From JBBQIY01 sp964618405 (GTDB taxonomy: Bacteria > Verrucomicrobiota > Kiritimatiellia > RFP12 > UBA3636), in NCBI GenBank assembly GCA_964618405.1, contig CAZUAY010000197.1, positions 1 through 7,441 on the forward strand: a DNA stretch of 7,441 nucleotides. The letters are read 5' to 3'. A model generated the notes under the pieces. The model had not been told where the DNA came from. It saw only the letters and a list, made by a program, of their open reading frames with translations, and did no database searches. The translations under genes and the position numbers were made by a program. This document shows positions 4,868-7,441 of this stretch, in pieces (position 1 is the stretch's first letter; every line of letters starts with the position of its first letter).

Positions 4868-7090
4868 TTATTTCCCCGCAAGGAGTCGGACTTTCTGGAT
4901 ATCGGTTAAATCAGTAGAAAGCAACCAACTCTCTGCGGCTTCGCGATTGCTTTGCAGCCAACTTCTGGCGACGGAGGAAACAGCCGAGACCCGTTGGACG
5001 GGATCCGAAATGGCCATGGCATACGCACCGGCGTAAACAGGATAGAGTGGCGCAGCCGTTTTTGCATAAGTTCCCAAAGCTTTGTCACGGACATTTCCAT
5101 CGGCAATGCCAGCAACCCACTCGCCTGCTGCTGCAGGTTCGGCAAGCGCCCAACGCTGAACGACTTGGGTAACGGCCTTTGCCTGAACGTCTCCAGAAAA
5201 CGTCTCGACCCATTCGGCAGCGCGACGCGGATCGGCATCAGCCCATCGTTGCGCCACAGCAAGTGCAGCCTTCTCTTGCGCTGGGCCCACGGGAAGTTCC
5301 GCTGTAAACATCGCAGCCCGCTCAGGATCAATGCTCGCGATATTCAACGCCATGCTCTGTGCATAGGTGTTTCGGAATTCAGAATCGGGTTGCGACTGGA
5401 ACCAGTCGATCGCGCTATAGACGTCTTGGCGCGTCATATTCTGAAGCCCCTGGGCAACAATTTTATTACGCAGAGCTCCCGGGTCGAGCGTCTGAGCGTA
5501 TTCGATTGCAGAAAGCGGCTCAAACTTTGCCATAACAGCACCGATATTTTCGATAGCTTTTTGCTTAGCAATGCCTTCTCGAAGTGATTCCGCCCAATCC
5601 AAGGCGGAAGAGACATCCATTTGAGCCCACTGGGTTGCAATGCTGGCAATGAGGTTATCCTGCATTTGTCCACCAGACATCGCTGCAGCGTATTCTGAGG
5701 CCGCGACTGGATCGGTGGCGGCAAGCTGTCTGCCGACGGCCTGGTAGGCGGCATTCTTGGCTGCACCATCTTGGAGCGAAGCAATCCAATCCATGGCCGC
5801 CTGCGGATCCGTTTGCACGAGCGCGGCGGCGATGGCGCCGACGGAGTTTCGGGCGGCGGCACCTGCTGGAAGAGAATCGAAGAGGTTAATGGCATCTTGC
5901 GGATTCTGCCACGCCATTTGCTTGATAATATCCGCTAAGGCAGCATCGCGCATCAAACCATCCGTAAAATTATCGAGGTAGTTAAGGGCCTCGTAGGGGT
6001 TGGTTTTAGCCAGAGTGTTGACGATGTTGCGGGCGATTTCGTTTTGGTTGCCACCTTCGGGAAATTCGCGAGCCAGTGCGAGGGCTGTCTGTGGATCCTG
6101 CCGCGCGATCTGTGCGCAAATGCTACGCAGGGTTTGCTGGCGGGCGTAATCATCCGGCGAGTTTCTGAGATAGTTAACTGCACTTGCGATGTCCGCACGC
6201 GCCCACGCGGCGACAACCGCCGCCGACATGTCGCCACGCTCTTTGGCGTAGGGCAGACTACTCGTCCAAGCCAACGCTGCGAGCGGATTCTCTCTCGCCC
6301 ATGTTTCAGCGACGCTACGCAGCGCTGCACTACGTTCGGCCGGATTCGTCAGCGCCTCCGCCGCAGCTTTAGCTCCCGCCAAATCCTTAGTGGCATACGC
6401 CCTAAAAACCTTCGAAAGCGTCTCTTGGTTGCGGTCGAACGAAGGCGATCGCTGGGATTTCCAAAGTTCCAGTGCGCGAGCGGGATCTCTCCACGCAAGC
6501 GAGGGTAGCATCTCCGCCAACAGTGCATCTTTCTTCGTGCCCATGGGCATGGAGTCAAGCCAGTCAGCCGCCGCTTTTAAATCGGTTTTCGCAAGCGATT
6601 TCAACGATTTCGTTATTTCTTGCGCCCGTAGATTTCCATCTTTGATCTCCCCAGCGAGCATAAGCGCATAGACAGGATCCGTTTCAGAGAGACGTGCAAG
6701 CAAAATTCCTCCCACCTCGGCGAAGAGAGGCCTCGAAAGTTTTTTCTCGGCGAAGCGGAGTAACGCCTCAATTTTCGAATCCGGAAGTCGCGCGATCAGA
6801 TCATACAAATCTCGCTTGGTGTTAAAATCCAGAGTGCCTTTTCGCGCAACTGCCTCCACCAATGTCTCCACGCGCAGAACAAGCCCTTCCGGTGTAAATT
6901 CTGCCAAAGGATCAACGGGTTCAACACGCGGTGTCAGGGGTGTCAGCGTAACGGGAGTCTCAAAAAGAACGGGTTGAGAGTCGGGCGAAATTGAGCCGAC
7001 GTATGCGGAGTGAAGCGCATACCAAGCAACGCACGTCGTTGCACCGACGGCGAGAAATAAAACGGTAAAGCGGTTTGAGTGGAAATTCAT
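4868..7090 (-). CDS. Membrane-anchored protein with about nineteen 32-residue helical repeats
   Basis: I do not recognise a named family for this 740-residue protein. Residues 8-26 form a hydrophobic signal anchor or signal peptide after a short basic N-terminus. A proline-rich stretch (39-62) and a helical lead-in (63-136) follow. The rest is an unusually regular tandem repeat, with units starting near residues 138, 170, 202, 236, 268, 300, 332, 364, 396, 428, 460, 492, 524, 556, 588, 620, 651, 683 and 715. Each unit follows roughly DPxxALxWxxSLPxG, then a second helix ending in a W-A or L-A pair. This predicts two helices per unit and an extracytoplasmic or periplasmic alpha-solenoid, probably binding protein partners. 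No enzyme motif is seen. The ATG is the only in-frame candidate before an upstream stop and has the SD AGGAAGG seven bases ahead. It is the first gene of the operon with the phosphoesterase and mnmE. Confidence 0.9.
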   Translation of the reverse strand: MNFHSNRFTVLFLAVGATTCVAWYALHSAYVGSISPDSQPVLFETPVTLTPLTPRVEPVDPLAEFTPEGLVLRVETLVEAVARKGTLDFNTKRDLYDLIARLPDSKIEALLRFAEKKLSRPLFAEVGGILLARLSETDPVYALMLAGEIKDGNLRAQEITKSLKSLAKTDLKAAADWLDSMPMGTKKDALLAEMLPSLAWRDPARALELWKSQRSPSFDRNQETLSKVFRAYATKDLAGAKAAAEALTNPAERSAALRSVAETWARENPLAALAWTSSLPYAKERGDMSAAVVAAWARADIASAVNYLRNSPDDYARQQTLRSICAQIARQDPQTALALAREFPEGGNQNEIARNIVNTLAKTNPYEALNYLDNFTDGLMRDAALADIIKQMAWQNPQDAINLFDSLPAGAAARNSVGAIAAALVQTDPQAAMDWIASLQDGAAKNAAYQAVGRQLAATDPVAASEYAAAMSGGQMQDNLIASIATQWAQMDVSSALDWAESLREGIAKQKAIENIGAVMAKFEPLSAIEYAQTLDPGALRNKIVAQGLQNMTRQDVYSAIDWFQSQPDSEFRNTYAQSMALNIASIDPERAAMFTAELPVGPAQEKAALAVAQRWADADPRRAAEWVETFSGDVQAKAVTQVVQRWALAEPAAAGEWVAGIADGNVRDKALGTYAKTAAPLYPVYAGAYAMAISDPVQRVSAVSSVARSWLQSNREAAESWLLSTDLTDIQKVRLLAGK

Positions 7091-7097
7091 CCTTGCG

Positions 7098-7104
7098 CCT
7101 TCCT
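7098..7104 (-). promoter_or_regulatory. Shine-Dalgarno site of the repeat-protein gene
   Basis: AGGAAGG on the minus strand lies seven bases before the ATG at 7090-7088. It is the strongest ribosome binding site in the window and supports that start codon. A second AAGG touches the ATG directly and is too close to serve. Confidence 0.7.
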
Positions 7105-7194
7105 GTCGTTTGACGGTTATGGCCGGGTAATCTGAAGCTAAAAATGGAGGCTAGACCATGACGAAATTGGACATCGTTTGTGATACTGTTGCGA

Positions 7195-7223
7195 ATTCTA
7201 CCACAGGAGTTCCAGCGGAGCAA
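7195..7223 (-). promoter_or_regulatory. Candidate sigma70-type promoter of the three-gene operon
   Basis: On the minus strand, TTGCTC (7223-7218, 3 of 6 to the -35 consensus) is followed after 17 bp by TAGAAT (7200-7195, 5 of 6 to the -10 consensus). Transcription would begin near 7188, leaving a leader of about 100 nt before the ATG at 7090. No riboswitch or attenuator-like structure was recognised in that leader. The upstream edge is 20 bp from the palindrome at 7244-7289. The call rests on motif and spacing only. Confidence 0.45.
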
Positions 7224-7243
7224 GACGTTAGTCACGGCTGGGG

Positions 7244-7347
7244 GTAATCGGTCAGGCACAGGCACAGGGGGCTGTGCCTGACCGATTACAGTCGCTAGTC
7301 GCTAGACGTTATCCGAAAAGGTTTCTGAGTTCTTTGCACTCTCAATT
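7244..7347 (+). repeat. Repeat module copy 3: 18-bp perfect hairpin, two heptamers, tail with 12-nt insert
   Basis: The left arm 7244-7261 (GTAATCGGTCAGGCACAG) is a perfect complement of 7272-7289. The loop GCACAGGGGG (7262-7271) includes a duplicated GCACAG. AGTCGCTAGTCGCT plus AGACGTTAT follows (7290-7312), identical to 1882-1860 read in reverse. Next comes a 12-nt insert CCGAAAAGGTTT (7313-7324) that copy 2 lacks, then the 23-nt tail (7325-7347) identical to 1859-1837 in reverse. It lies upstream of the operon promoter, in inverted orientation to copy 2. Confidence 0.88.
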
Positions 7348-7375
7348 CCTTCCGAGCCCCGAGCGCTTTTCGGAT
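7311..7375. repeat. 10-bp perfect inverted repeat around the tail of module copy 3
   Basis: ATCCGAAAAG (7311-7320) is an exact reverse complement of CTTTTCGGAT (7366-7375), with 45 nt between them. The left arm mostly falls in the 12-nt insert that distinguishes copy 3 from copy 2. The insertion and the inverted repeat may therefore have arisen together. Confidence 0.55.
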
Positions 7376-7441
7376 GGAACCTAGCAAAGGTGTATGTGCA
7401 CAGGCAGGATGCCGATGCTCCCAGTGTAGATGGCATCCTTC
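7376..7441. other. Right edge: short inverted repeat, no recognisable gene
   Basis: AGGATGCC (7406-7413) pairs with GGCATCCT (7432-7439) over an 18-nt loop. The minus-strand frame entering from the edge reads KDAIYTGSIGILPVHIHLC and then stops at a TAG. Peptides of the GSxGILPV kind are, from memory, typical of translated intergenic repeats in some PVC genomes. I read this as repeat DNA rather than a gene end. The edge prevents a firmer statement. Confidence 0.35.

Noticed and set aside
4952..5587. 211-codon plus-strand frame opposite the repeat protein
   Set aside because: It lies wholly inside the solenoid gene on the other strand. The minus-strand gene shows a clear 32-residue protein repeat, so this is a shadow frame.
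4868..7090. DNA-level tandem repeat in the solenoid gene
   Set aside because: The 32-residue units have diverged, and I saw no long 96-bp direct repeats at base level. The repeat is visible only in the protein.
7091..7194. Riboswitch or attenuator in the operon leader
   Set aside because: I read the leader on the minus strand and found no recognisable aptamer core, leader peptide or stem followed by a U-run.

Overview
The window carries four genes, all on the minus strand, and repeat-rich intergenic DNA. Reading in the direction of transcription (right to left) they are: a membrane-anchored protein made of about nineteen 32-residue repeats (7090-4868), a metallophosphoesterase with a central membrane segment and an extra C-terminal domain (4861-3341), the tRNA-modification GTPase MnmE (3344-1923), and a hexameric-type citrate synthase, GltA (1353-61). 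The organism is a Gram-negative-like bacterium. The A/DP..A..W..-type repeat protein and the style of the citrate synthase suggest the PVC group (Verrucomicrobiota/Kiritimatiellota/Lentisphaerota), but this is recollection of family style and was not tested.

The first three genes look like one operon. Six bases separate the repeat protein from the phosphoesterase, and the phosphoesterase stop overlaps the mnmE start in an ATGA. A plausible sigma70-type promoter (TTGCTC, 17 bp, TAGAAT) lies about 105 bp upstream of the first gene. Citrate synthase stands apart, behind a 569-bp gap, with its own possible promoter (TTGACT, 17 bp, TAGTTT). MnmE and citrate synthase are housekeeping enzymes. The two genes ahead of mnmE are uncharacterised and probably act at the cell envelope.

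The gaps are not plain spacers. A module made of a long perfect or near-perfect palindrome followed by tandem AGTCGCT heptamers occurs three times: at 1476-1553 (+), 1922-1837 (-) and 7244-7347 (+). Copies 1 and 2 face each other and bound a 447-bp island. Copies 2 and 3 are almost identical and bracket the three-gene operon as inverted repeats 5.3 kb apart. The palindrome arms differ between copies at four positions, and each change is matched in the opposite arm. The island also holds a compact two-hairpin structure (1598-1655) and small words that recur at the left window edge (1-60). The right edge (7376-7441) holds another short inverted repeat and no recognisable gene. No tRNA, rRNA, CRISPR array or transposase gene was seen.
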